From: Streptomyces cylindrosporus
GTDB lineage: Bacteria; Actinomycetota; Actinomycetes; Streptomycetales; Streptomycetaceae
Assembly (NCBI RefSeq): GCF_022698165.1
Contig: NZ_JALDAY010000014.1
Location: forward strand, 1-64,000
Direction of reading: 5' to 3'
DNA length: 64,000 nucleotides
Part shown: positions 7,475 to 15,133 of the stretch, piece by piece
Layout: each line of letters begins with the position of its first letter
Numbering within the stretch: the first letter of the stretch is position 1
Notes under the pieces: model-generated
Seen by the model: only the letters and a program-made list of their open reading frames with translations
What the model was told of the DNA's origin: nothing
The model's database searches: none
Made by a program: the position numbers and the translations under genes

Positions 7475-8116
7475 TCAGCCGGTCACGCCGTGTCGTACGG
7501 CCCAGAGCGCGGCCTGGGTGCGGTCCGCGAGGTCGAGCTTCATCAGGATGTTCGAGACGTGGGTCTTGACGGTCTTCTCGGACAGCACGAGGGCGCGGGC
7601 GATCTCGCGGTTGGAGCGGCCGTCCGCTATCAGTCCGAGCACCTCGCGCTCCCGCTCGGTGAGTGAACCGCCTCTGCCCTGGCCCGAGTTGGCCTCCTCC
7701 TGGGACAGCAGGGCACCCGCCACCTCGGGTTGGAGCAGGATGTGGCCGGCGTGCACCGAGCGGATGGCCCCGGCGAGGGCGTCCGGGTCCACGTCCTTGT
7801 AGACGTACCCGGCGGCGCCCGCGCGCAGGGCCGGGACCACCGTGCGCTGTTCGGTGAAGCTGGTGACGATCAGCACGCGCGCGGGGTTGGCGAGTTCGCG
7901 GAGCTTGCGGAGGGCGTCCACGCCGTCCATGCCCGGCATCTTGACGTCCATGAGGACGACGTCGGGCCTCAACTCCTCGGCGCGGGCCACTCCTTCGGCG
8001 CCGTCGGCGGCCTCGCCCACGACCTCGATGTCGTCCTGCACTTCGAGGAACGTGCGCAGTCCGCGGCGGACCACCTGGTGGTCGTCGACCAACAGCACCT
8101 TGATTGCGTCAGCCAC
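7475..8116 (-). CDS. NarL/LuxR-type response regulator
   Basis: The 213-residue protein has a receiver domain (about 5-120) with D11/D12, the phospho-acceptor D57, T85 and K107 all present, then a LuxR helix-turn-helix (about 148-212, LTEREREVLGLIADGRSNREIA). Its start overlaps the end of the upstream kinase gene by 8 bases, so the pair is translationally coupled and clearly cognate. The target genes are unknown. The adjacent chaplin genes are a tempting but unproven link. Confidence 0.94.
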   Translation of the reverse strand: MADAIKVLLVDDHQVVRRGLRTFLEVQDDIEVVGEAADGAEGVARAEELRPDVVLMDVKMPGMDGVDALRKLRELANPARVLIVTSFTEQRTVVPALRAGAAGYVYKDVDPDALAGAIRSVHAGHILLQPEVAGALLSQEEANSGQGRGGSLTEREREVLGLIADGRSNREIARALVLSEKTVKTHVSNILMKLDLADRTQAALWAVRHGVTG

Positions 8117-9254
8117 CGGGGACCTCCATCTCGATCGTGGTGCCCTTGCCGGGCGCCGATTCCACGGTCAGCACACCGCCGACCCCGCTCGCGCGGTCGC
8201 GCATCGACACCAGGCCGAGGTGGCGCCCCGCCCGCCGTGTCGTGTGCGGGTCGAAGCCGCCGCCGTCGTCCGTGACCCGCAGGACGGCGGCCGTGCCGCG
8301 CCGGGTCAGGGTCACGTCCACGTGCTCCGCGCCGGAGTGCCGCAGAGCGTTGTGCAGTGCCTCCTGGGCGACCCGCAGGAGGGCCTCCTCATGGGCTGCC
8401 GGTAGGGCGCGCACGCCGTGGCTCTCGAAGGTCACGCGCGCGGTGTGGGCGCGGTCGAGGACCTGGATCTGGGTGCGCAGGGTGGCGACGAGACCGTCCT
8501 CGTCGAGGGCGGCGGGGCGCAACTCGACCACGGCGGCGCGCAGTTCGTCGACGGCCTCGGCGGCGAGCGCGGCCACCTGCTGCATCTCCCCCTTGGCGCG
8601 GGACGGGTCGCGGTCGACGAGGGCCGCGGCGGCCTGGGCGGTAAGACGCAGCGAGAAGAGCTTCTGGCTCACGGCGTCGTGCAGTTCGTGCGCGAGCCGG
8701 GAGCGCTCCTCGGCGATGGTCAGTTCGCGGCTGCGCTCGTACAGGCGGGCGTTGGTGAGGGCGATCGCGGCGTGCTGGGCGAGGATGGCGAGCAGCTCCT
8801 CGTCCTCCTCGGTGAAGCCGCAACCGCCTTGAGGCTTGGGGCAGTTCTTGTTCGCGAGGAAGAGCGCCCCGATGACCTCGTCGCCGTCCCTGATCGGCAG
8901 GCCCAGGAAGTCGGACATGTCGGGGTGAGCGGACGGCCAGCCCTCGAAGCGGGGGTCCTCGCGCACGTCGGCCAGCCGCTCGACCTTGGCCTCCTGGAGC
9001 ATCGCGGCGAGGATGCCGTGCTGGCGCGGGAGCGGGCCGATGGCCTTCCACTGCGCGTCGCTGACGCCGTCGACGACGAACTGGGCGAAGCCGCCGTGGT
9101 CGTCGGGGACGCCGAGCGCGGCGTACTGCGCGCCGAGCAGCTCGCGGGCCGAGGCGACGATCGTCTTGAGGACGTCGCGCACCTCCAGATGCCTGCTCAT
9201 GGCCAGCAGCGCGGCACTGACCGCTGCGAGGCCGGACCGGGGGCCTTGACTCAT
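8109..9254 (-). CDS. GAF-domain sensor histidine kinase
   Basis: The 381-residue cytoplasmic protein has a GAF domain (about 23-170), a HisKA_3 dimerisation segment with LAHELHDAVSQKLFS (phospho-acceptor probably H192), and a HATPase domain with NALRHSG, DDGGGFD and GLVSMRDRA (about 285-378). No membrane helix is seen, so the signal is probably intracellular. The GAF resembles DevS/GAF-type redox sensors, but I cannot identify a heme ligand. The downstream regulator overlaps its 3' end. Confidence 0.93.
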   Translation of the reverse strand: MSQGPRSGLAAVSAALLAMSRHLEVRDVLKTIVASARELLGAQYAALGVPDDHGGFAQFVVDGVSDAQWKAIGPLPRQHGILAAMLQEAKVERLADVREDPRFEGWPSAHPDMSDFLGLPIRDGDEVIGALFLANKNCPKPQGGCGFTEEDEELLAILAQHAAIALTNARLYERSRELTIAEERSRLAHELHDAVSQKLFSLRLTAQAAAALVDRDPSRAKGEMQQVAALAAEAVDELRAAVVELRPAALDEDGLVATLRTQIQVLDRAHTARVTFESHGVRALPAAHEEALLRVAQEALHNALRHSGAEHVDVTLTRRGTAAVLRVTDDGGGFDPHTTRRAGRHLGLVSMRDRASGVGGVLTVESAPGKGTTIEMEVPGG

Positions 9255-9479
9255 GACCTCAAGGTACCGGCGGGGTGTGACACCGCGGATGGGACCTCCG
9301 GCCGCAGGCGGGGGACGGTGGGCGTAGGACGGACGGCCTAGGCCGCGGGCCCGGTACCGGCGGCGTAGGCCGAAGGGCCCCGGCGCTTTGCGGCCCGCGT
9401 CCGAGGCGCGGTGGGCGGCCCGGTTCCTACGTTGGGATCACCGCCGGTCGAGGGCGGGCGAGACGAGGGGACGTGGGTC

Positions 9480-10178
9480 ATGCCGGTAGCGATCATCACG
9501 GGTGCGTCGAAGGGGCTGGGGCGGGCGCTCGCCGAGGCCCTGGCCGCGCGCGGCTGGGATCTGGTGCTCGACGCGAGGACGGCGGCGGTCCTCCGGGAGA
9601 CGGCGGCGGGGCTCGACGCGTACGGCACGCGCGTGACGGCGCTGCCCGGGGACGTCACGGACGCCGCCCACCGGTCCGAGCTGGTGGCGGCGGCCGCCGG
9701 GCTCGGCGGTGTCGACCTGCTGGTGAACAACGCGAGCGCGCTGGGCGCCGAGCCGCTCGTACGGCTGGACGGGCTGCCCCTGGAGGGGCTGCGGACGGCG
9801 CTGGAGGTGAACGTGGTGGCCGCGCTGGGCCTGGTCCAGGAGGCGCTGCCGCTGCTGCGGGCGGCGGAGCGGGGCGCGGTGATCGCGGTCAGCTCGGACG
9901 CGGCCGCCGAGGCCTACGAGACCTGGGGCGGGTACGGCGCGTCCAAGGCGGCCCTGGACCATCTCGCGGCGGTGCTCGGCGAGGAGGAGCCCGGGCTGCG
10001 GGTGTGGGCGGTCGACCCCGGGGACATGGCGACGGACCTGTACGCGGCGGCCGTACCGGACGACGAGGAACCGCGGCCGGCGCCGGCCGGTGTGGTGCCC
10101 GGGTTCCTGCGGCTGCTGGACGAGCGGCCGGCAAGCGGGCGGTACTCGGCGCCGTCGCTGCTGGTGGAGGGGCGATAA
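9480..10178 (+). CDS. Short-chain dehydrogenase/reductase
   Basis: The 232-residue protein is a classical SDR: the nucleotide motif TGASKGLG (about 7-14), NNAS, a catalytic Ser in VSSDAA, and YGASK with the catalytic Tyr and Lys. The substrate is unknown. The ATG at 9480 lies after GAGGGG. A QueA-like gene begins 8 bases after its stop, so the two are almost certainly one operon. Confidence 0.9.
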   Translation: MPVAIITGASKGLGRALAEALAARGWDLVLDARTAAVLRETAAGLDAYGTRVTALPGDVTDAAHRSELVAAAAGLGGVDLLVNNASALGAEPLVRLDGLPLEGLRTALEVNVVAALGLVQEALPLLRAAERGAVIAVSSDAAAEAYETWGGYGASKAALDHLAAVLGEEEPGLRVWAVDPGDMATDLYAAAVPDDEEPRPAPAGVVPGFLRLLDERPASGRYSAPSLLVEGR

Positions 10179-10186
10179 CGCTGGCG

Positions 10187-11260
10187 GTGAGCGTGCCGGA
10201 GGAGCTCTCGGCGCGGGTCCCGGTCGAGCAGCGCGGTCCCGGGCTCGACCGGGACGCCGTACGGCTGCTGGTGTCGCGTGGGACGGAGGTGTCGCACCAC
10301 GCTTTCGCGGAGCTGCCGCGGCTGCTGCGGGCCGGGGATCTGCTCGTCGTCAACACCTCACCGACGCTGGCCGCCGCGGTGGACGGTCACCTCGGGCACG
10401 CGCGCGTGGTGGTGCACTTCTCCACGCGCGGGGACGACGGCCGGTGGGCGGTGGAGCTGCGGGAGCCGGACGGGAAGGGGACCACGCGCGCGCGTACGGG
10501 CGGGCCCGCGGAAGGTGAGGTGCGGCTGCCCGGGGGTGTGCGGCTCGTGCTGGAGGAGCCGGTGAGCGCGTGCGGGGAGCGGTTGTGGTGGGCGCGGGCC
10601 GCGGGGGCGGGGGTGCTCGGGATGCTGCGGGAGCACGGGCGGCCCATTCGGTACTCCTATACGGAGCGGGACCAGCCGCTGTCCGTCTATCAGACGGTGT
10701 TCGCGCTGCCGTCCGCCGACGGGACGGGCAGCGCGGAGATGCCGAGTGCCGCCCGGCCCTTCACCGCGCGGCTGGTGGCGGAGCTGGTGAGCCGGGGCGT
10801 GCAGTTCGCGCCGATCACCCTGCACACGGGCGTGGCCTCGCAGGAGGCGCACGAGCCGCCGTATCCGGAGCGGTTCTCGGTGCCGGAGGCGTCGGCCCGG
10901 CTGATCAATGCCGTGAAGGCCGGGGACGGGCGGGTGGTGGCCGTGGGGACGACCGCGGTGCGGGCCGTGGAGTCGGCGGTGGGGCCGGACGGCGTCGTAC
11001 GCGCGCGTGCCGGGTGGACGGACCTCGTGGTGACCCCGGAGCGCGGGGTGCGGGTCGTGGACGGGCTGCTGACCGGGCTGCACGAGCCGGAGGCCTCGCA
11101 TCTGCTGATGCTGGAGGCGATCGCCGGGCGGGCCGCGATCGACCGCGGCTACGACGAGGCGCTGCGCGGGCTCTACCTGTGGCACGAGTTCGGGGACCTC
11201 CATCTCCTCCTCCCGGAGGAGGACCCTCACACAGAGCATTGCTCCAGCAACTGCCGGTGA
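10187..11260 (+). CDS. queA: QueA-like S-adenosylmethionine:tRNA ribosyltransferase-isomerase
   Basis: The 357-residue protein resembles QueA, which transfers and isomerises ribose from AdoMet onto preQ1 in tRNA to make epoxyqueuosine. Family blocks include LLRAGDLLVVNTSPTLAAAV, YSYTERDQPLSVYQTVFA, SAARPFTARLVAEL and ITLHTGVASQEAHEPPYPERF. The C-terminus ends in a Cys-rich HCSSNCR, which is unusual. The GTG at 10187 is the likely start (GGAGGGG upstream); a GTG at 10193 is possible. No other queuosine gene is in the window, so the true substrate should be treated as unproven. Confidence 0.82.
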   Translation: MSVPEELSARVPVEQRGPGLDRDAVRLLVSRGTEVSHHAFAELPRLLRAGDLLVVNTSPTLAAAVDGHLGHARVVVHFSTRGDDGRWAVELREPDGKGTTRARTGGPAEGEVRLPGGVRLVLEEPVSACGERLWWARAAGAGVLGMLREHGRPIRYSYTERDQPLSVYQTVFALPSADGTGSAEMPSAARPFTARLVAELVSRGVQFAPITLHTGVASQEAHEPPYPERFSVPEASARLINAVKAGDGRVVAVGTTAVRAVESAVGPDGVVRARAGWTDLVVTPERGVRVVDGLLTGLHEPEASHLLMLEAIAGRAAIDRGYDEALRGLYLWHEFGDLHLLLPEEDPHTEHCSSNCR

Positions 11261-11559
11261 GACTGTTACCCGCTCGATGTGAGCCCGCGCATAGGGCGCA
11301 CGTCACGTACGAAGGTCGGTAGGAGATACGGACTGACCTCATGAGCGGGATAGACGGTCCACTCTGTCCGGTTTTGCCCCTCGCGGATCAACTACCCGGC
11401 ATCGTACGTCACACCTTTGCCTCCGCATTTTGCGGCCGCTAAGAATGGCTGCCGTCGCTCAGCGCCGCGGGTCTCCCCCGCGGCGTTCGTGCGGGACGGA
11501 CCCGTGTCCCCCGCCGGACGTCGAGCGACCTCCGCGCTATTCGAAGAGGTCCGTCTGCC
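11261..11559 (+). promoter_or_regulatory. Intergenic leader of the lytic transglycosylase gene
   Basis: About 300 bases without a gene. A perfect 9-bp hairpin (11463-11471 with 11477-11485) sits about 75 bases before the next start, so there may be a structured 5' leader. I looked for the c-di-AMP (ydaO) riboswitch that controls many Streptomyces cell-wall hydrolases and did not find its conserved blocks. No clear terminator for the QueA-like gene is visible. Confidence 0.4.
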
Positions 11560-12312
11560 ATGCCCAAGAACTCCAGCACTCGTGGTCACAGTCGTACGCT
11601 GACCCGCCACCACAAGATCGCGATCGCCGGTGTCGCCACCCTCGGTGCCGCCGCCCTCGCATTCTCCGCGGTGCCCAGCAACGCGGAGACCACCACGAGC
11701 GAGGCGGCCTCGCCGGCGCACGTGGCCTACAGCTCCGAGCAGATCAAGGACGTCAAGGCCAGCGTCACCGACCAGCTCGCCGCCGACAGCCTGAAGACCG
11801 AGGCCGCCAAGGCCCGCGCGCAGGCGAAGGCCGCCGCCGAGGCCGCCGCGAAGAAGAAGGCGGCCGCCGCGGCCGCCGCCAAGAAGGCCGCCGCCCAGAA
11901 GAAGGCCGAGGCCGCGCGCAAGGCCAAGGCGGCCGCGAGCCGGTCCGCCAAGCGTGCCGCGCTGAAGAAGGCCGCCGCGACCAAGACCTACGCCAACAAC
12001 CTCGACGGCTGGATCAAGCACAGCCTCGACATCATGAAGGCGAAGGGCATCCCGGGCAGCTACAGCGGCCTGTACCGCAACATCATGCGGGAGTCCTCGG
12101 GCAACCCGAACGCGATCAACGGCTGGGACATCAACGCGATCAACGGCGTCCCGTCGAAGGGCCTGCTGCAGGTCATCCCGCCGACCTTCAACGCGTACCA
12201 CGTCTCCGGCACGTCCTGGAACATCTACGACCCGGTCGCCAACATCACGGCCGCCGCCAACTACGCGGCCGACAAGTACGGCTCGATCGACAACGTCAAC
12301 AGCGCGTACTGA
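11560..12312 (+). CDS. Secreted lytic transglycosylase (SLT domain)
   Basis: The 250-residue exported protein has a signal peptide (about 1-43, ending SNAE), a long Ala/Lys-rich helical or coiled-coil stalk (about 75-145), and a C-terminal SLT-type domain (about 150-250). The catalytic glutamate is in YRNIMRESSGNPNAIN, followed by GLLQVIPPTFNAYH. It should cleave peptidoglycan glycan strands during growth or sporulation. The basic stalk may bind anionic wall polymers. The gene ends at a strong hairpin. Confidence 0.9.
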   Translation: MPKNSSTRGHSRTLTRHHKIAIAGVATLGAAALAFSAVPSNAETTTSEAASPAHVAYSSEQIKDVKASVTDQLAADSLKTEAAKARAQAKAAAEAAAKKKAAAAAAAKKAAAQKKAEAARKAKAAASRSAKRAALKKAAATKTYANNLDGWIKHSLDIMKAKGIPGSYSGLYRNIMRESSGNPNAINGWDINAINGVPSKGLLQVIPPTFNAYHVSGTSWNIYDPVANITAAANYAADKYGSIDNVNSAY

Positions 12313-12340
12313 GGTCGGCGCGGACCTCTCCGTACGTGAA

Positions 12341-12382
12341 CGCCGATGGGCGGCACCCCCTGACGGGTGCCGCCCATCGGCG
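12341..12382. terminator. Bidirectional terminator hairpin
   Basis: A perfect 18-bp stem (12341-12358 with 12365-12382) with a 6-base loop lies between the converging transglycosylase and FHA-ABC genes. Confidence 0.87.
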
Positions 12383-12396
12383 TCGTACGCGCGTGC

Positions 12397-14946
12397 TTAC
12401 TTGCGCATGACCTCCGGCTCGTGACGGCGCAGGAAGCGGGCCACGAAGAAGGCGCAGATCACGCCGAGGGCGACCAGGGCGAGCATGTCCATGGTCCAGG
12501 CGCCGACGGTGTGCTCCCACAGCGGGTCGTTGGCCTTGCCCTTGCCCGGCGGGCTGATGCGGTTGAAGTCCAGCGTGGCGCCCGCGGCGGCGACCGCCCA
12601 GCGCGAGGGCATCAGATACGAGACCTGGTTGACGCCGATCGCGCCGTTCAGCGCGAACAGGCAGCCGGTGAAGACGACCTGGACGATCGCGAACATGACC
12701 AGCAGCGGCATGGTCTTCTCGGAGGTCTTCACCAGCGCGGAGATGATCAGGCCGAACATCATCGAGGTGAAGCCCAGCGCCATGATCGGAATGCACAGCT
12801 CCAGGAGCGTGAGATGGCCGAGGACCAGGCCCTCCTTCGGGATCCCCCGGCTGGCGAAGCCGATCATGCCGACCATCAGGCCCTGCAGCACCGTGATGAA
12901 GCCGAGCACGAAGACCTTCGACATCAGGTACGCGGAGCGGGACAGGCCGGTCGCGCGCTCCCGCTCGTAGATCACCCGTTCCTTGATCAGCTCACGCACG
13001 GAGTTCGCGGCGCCGGCGAAGCAGGCGCCGACCGCGAGGATCAGCAGGACCGTCTGGGCGGTGCTGTTCGGGACGGGCTGGTGGGTCTGCGGGTTGATCT
13101 CCGTGTTGACCAGCAGGTCCTTGCCCGACTCGATGAGCAGGCTGACCGAACCGAGGACCAGCGGCAGGATCACCGTCAGGGCCAGGAAGCCCTTGTCGGA
13201 GGCGATGACGGCGACGTACCGGCGCACCAGGGTGCCGAGCTGGCTCATCCAGCCCTGCGGTTTCGGCGGCTTCATCGCCTGCATCGGAGGCATCTGTACG
13301 GACTGCGGCGCAACCGCGTCGATGTCCGCGGCGTACATCTGGTAGTGCTGTGAGCCCTTCCAGCGTCCGGCCCAGTCGTAGTCGCGGTAGTTCTCGAAGG
13401 CGGAGAAGACGTCGGCCCAGGTGTCGTAGCCGAAGAAGTTCAGCGCCTCCTCCGGCGGGCCGAAGTAGGCGACCGCGCCGCCCGGCGCCATCACCAGCAG
13501 CTTGTCGCACAGCGCGAGTTCGGCCACCGAGTGGGTGACGACGAGGACCGTGCGGCCGTCGTCGGCGAGGCCGCGCAGCAGCTGCATGACGTCGCGGTCC
13601 ATGCCCGGGTCGAGGCCGGAGGTGGGCTCGTCCAGGAAGATCAGGGAGGGCTTGGTGAGCAGCTCCAGGGCCACGGACACGCGCTTGCGCTGGCCGCCGG
13701 AGAGGGAGGTGACCTTCTTCTCCTTGTGCACGTCGAGCTTCAGCTCGCGCAGCACCTCGTCTATGCGGTTCTCGCGCTCCTGCGCCGTGGTGTCGGCGGG
13801 GAAGCGGAGCTTGGCCGCGTACTTGAGGGCCTTCTTGACGGTCAGTTCCTTGTGCAGGATGTCGTCCTGCGGGACCAGACCGATGCGCTGGCGCAGCTCG
13901 GCGAACTGCTTGTAGAGGTTCCGGTTGTCGTAGAGGACGTCGCCCTGGTTGGCGGGCCGGTAGCCGGTCAGCGCCTTGAGCAGGGTCGACTTGCCGGAGC
14001 CGGACGGTCCGATGACCGCGATCAGCGACTTCTCCGGTACGCCGAAGGAGACGTCCTTGAGGATCTGCTTGCCGCCGTCGACGGTCACCGTCAGATGGCG
14101 GGCGGAGAAGGAGACCTCACCGGTGTCGACGAACTCTTCCAGCCGGTCGCCGACGATACGGAACGTGGAGTGACCGACGCCGACGATGTCGGCGGGGCCG
14201 AGCAGCTGCGATCCGCCCTTGGGGATCGGCTGGCCGTTGACGTACGTGCCGTTGTGCGAGCCCAGGTCGCGGATCTCCATGCGGCCGTCGGGCGTCGAGT
14301 GGAACTCGGCGTGGTGCCGGGAGACCTGCAGGTCGGAGACGACCAGCTCGTTCTCCAGGGCACGGCCGATGCGCATCACGCGGCCGATGGAGAACTGGTG
14401 GAACGTGGTCGGGCTGCGGTCGCCGTAGACCGGCGGCGCCCCCGCGCCACCACCGGGGCCGTGCTGCTGCGGGATCGGCGCGGCGGCCTGCTGGGGCTGC
14501 GGCTGCTGCCAGCCGGCCTGCGGGGCCGCGTGCTGCTGAGGTGCCTGCTGCGGCGGTGCCTGCTGCGCCCAGCCGGGGGCCGCGCCCTGGGCGGCGTACG
14601 GCTGTTGCTGCGGCTGGGCCTGCGGCGTCGACACGGCCGCGGCGGTGCCGGAGACGGTCACGCGCGGGCCGTCGCTCGCGTTGCCGAGGTGGACCGCCGA
14701 GCCGGGGCCGATCTCCATCTGATGGATCCGCTGGCCCTGCGCGAAGGTGCCGTTGGTGGAGCCGTGGTCCTCGATGACCCAACTGCGGCCGACCCAGCTG
14801 ATCGTGGCGTGCCGCCAGGAGACCCTGGCGTCGTCGAGCACGATGTCGCCCTGCGGATCGCGTCCGAGGGTGTACGTCCTGGACGGATCGAGCGTCCAGG
14901 TGCGTCCATTCAATTCCAGTACGAGTTCCGGCACTCCAAGCCCCAC
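12397..14946 (-). CDS. Double-FHA-domain ABC transporter (ATPase-permease fusion)
   Basis: The 849-residue protein has FHA domain 1 (about 22-95, with GRDPQGDIVLDD and STNGT), a Gln/Pro/Ala linker (about 100-175), FHA domain 2 (about 185-260, SRHHAEF and SHNGTYVNG), an ABC ATPase domain (Walker A GPSGSGKST, signature LSGGQRKRVS, Walker B LIFLDEPTSGLD), and an ABCG-like C-terminal membrane domain with about six helices (about 585-840). The layout matches mycobacterial Rv1747, an exporter whose FHA domains bind phosphothreonine made by Ser/Thr kinases. The start is a GTG at 14946 after GGGGGA. Its substrate is unknown. Confidence 0.93.
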   Translation of the reverse strand: MGLGVPELVLELNGRTWTLDPSRTYTLGRDPQGDIVLDDARVSWRHATISWVGRSWVIEDHGSTNGTFAQGQRIHQMEIGPGSAVHLGNASDGPRVTVSGTAAAVSTPQAQPQQQPYAAQGAAPGWAQQAPPQQAPQQHAAPQAGWQQPQPQQAAAPIPQQHGPGGGAGAPPVYGDRSPTTFHQFSIGRVMRIGRALENELVVSDLQVSRHHAEFHSTPDGRMEIRDLGSHNGTYVNGQPIPKGGSQLLGPADIVGVGHSTFRIVGDRLEEFVDTGEVSFSARHLTVTVDGGKQILKDVSFGVPEKSLIAVIGPSGSGKSTLLKALTGYRPANQGDVLYDNRNLYKQFAELRQRIGLVPQDDILHKELTVKKALKYAAKLRFPADTTAQERENRIDEVLRELKLDVHKEKKVTSLSGGQRKRVSVALELLTKPSLIFLDEPTSGLDPGMDRDVMQLLRGLADDGRTVLVVTHSVAELALCDKLLVMAPGGAVAYFGPPEEALNFFGYDTWADVFSAFENYRDYDWAGRWKGSQHYQMYAADIDAVAPQSVQMPPMQAMKPPKPQGWMSQLGTLVRRYVAVIASDKGFLALTVILPLVLGSVSLLIESGKDLLVNTEINPQTHQPVPNSTAQTVLLILAVGACFAGAANSVRELIKERVIYERERATGLSRSAYLMSKVFVLGFITVLQGLMVGMIGFASRGIPKEGLVLGHLTLLELCIPIMALGFTSMMFGLIISALVKTSEKTMPLLVMFAIVQVVFTGCLFALNGAIGVNQVSYLMPSRWAVAAAGATLDFNRISPPGKGKANDPLWEHTVGAWTMDMLALVALGVICAFFVARFLRRHEPEVMRK

Positions 14947-15133
14947 TGAGTAGTCCCCCGAGTTACCCCCATCACAGGGAGTCTAGGGATGTCGAACATC
15001 GTCGGGAACTATTTCAGGCTCGCCCCCCTGACCGAAAGTCGGACCTTTTGAAGACCACGCAAGGACGCGTCGTCCGGTTCCGTTGACGGGGTTGAAACCG
15101 ACCCGGAGAGTGGGTAATCCACGCGAGGGGGAC

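Noticed and set aside
11261..11559. c-di-AMP (ydaO) riboswitch before the transglycosylase gene
   Set aside because: The conserved blocks are missing; only a single hairpin is clear.
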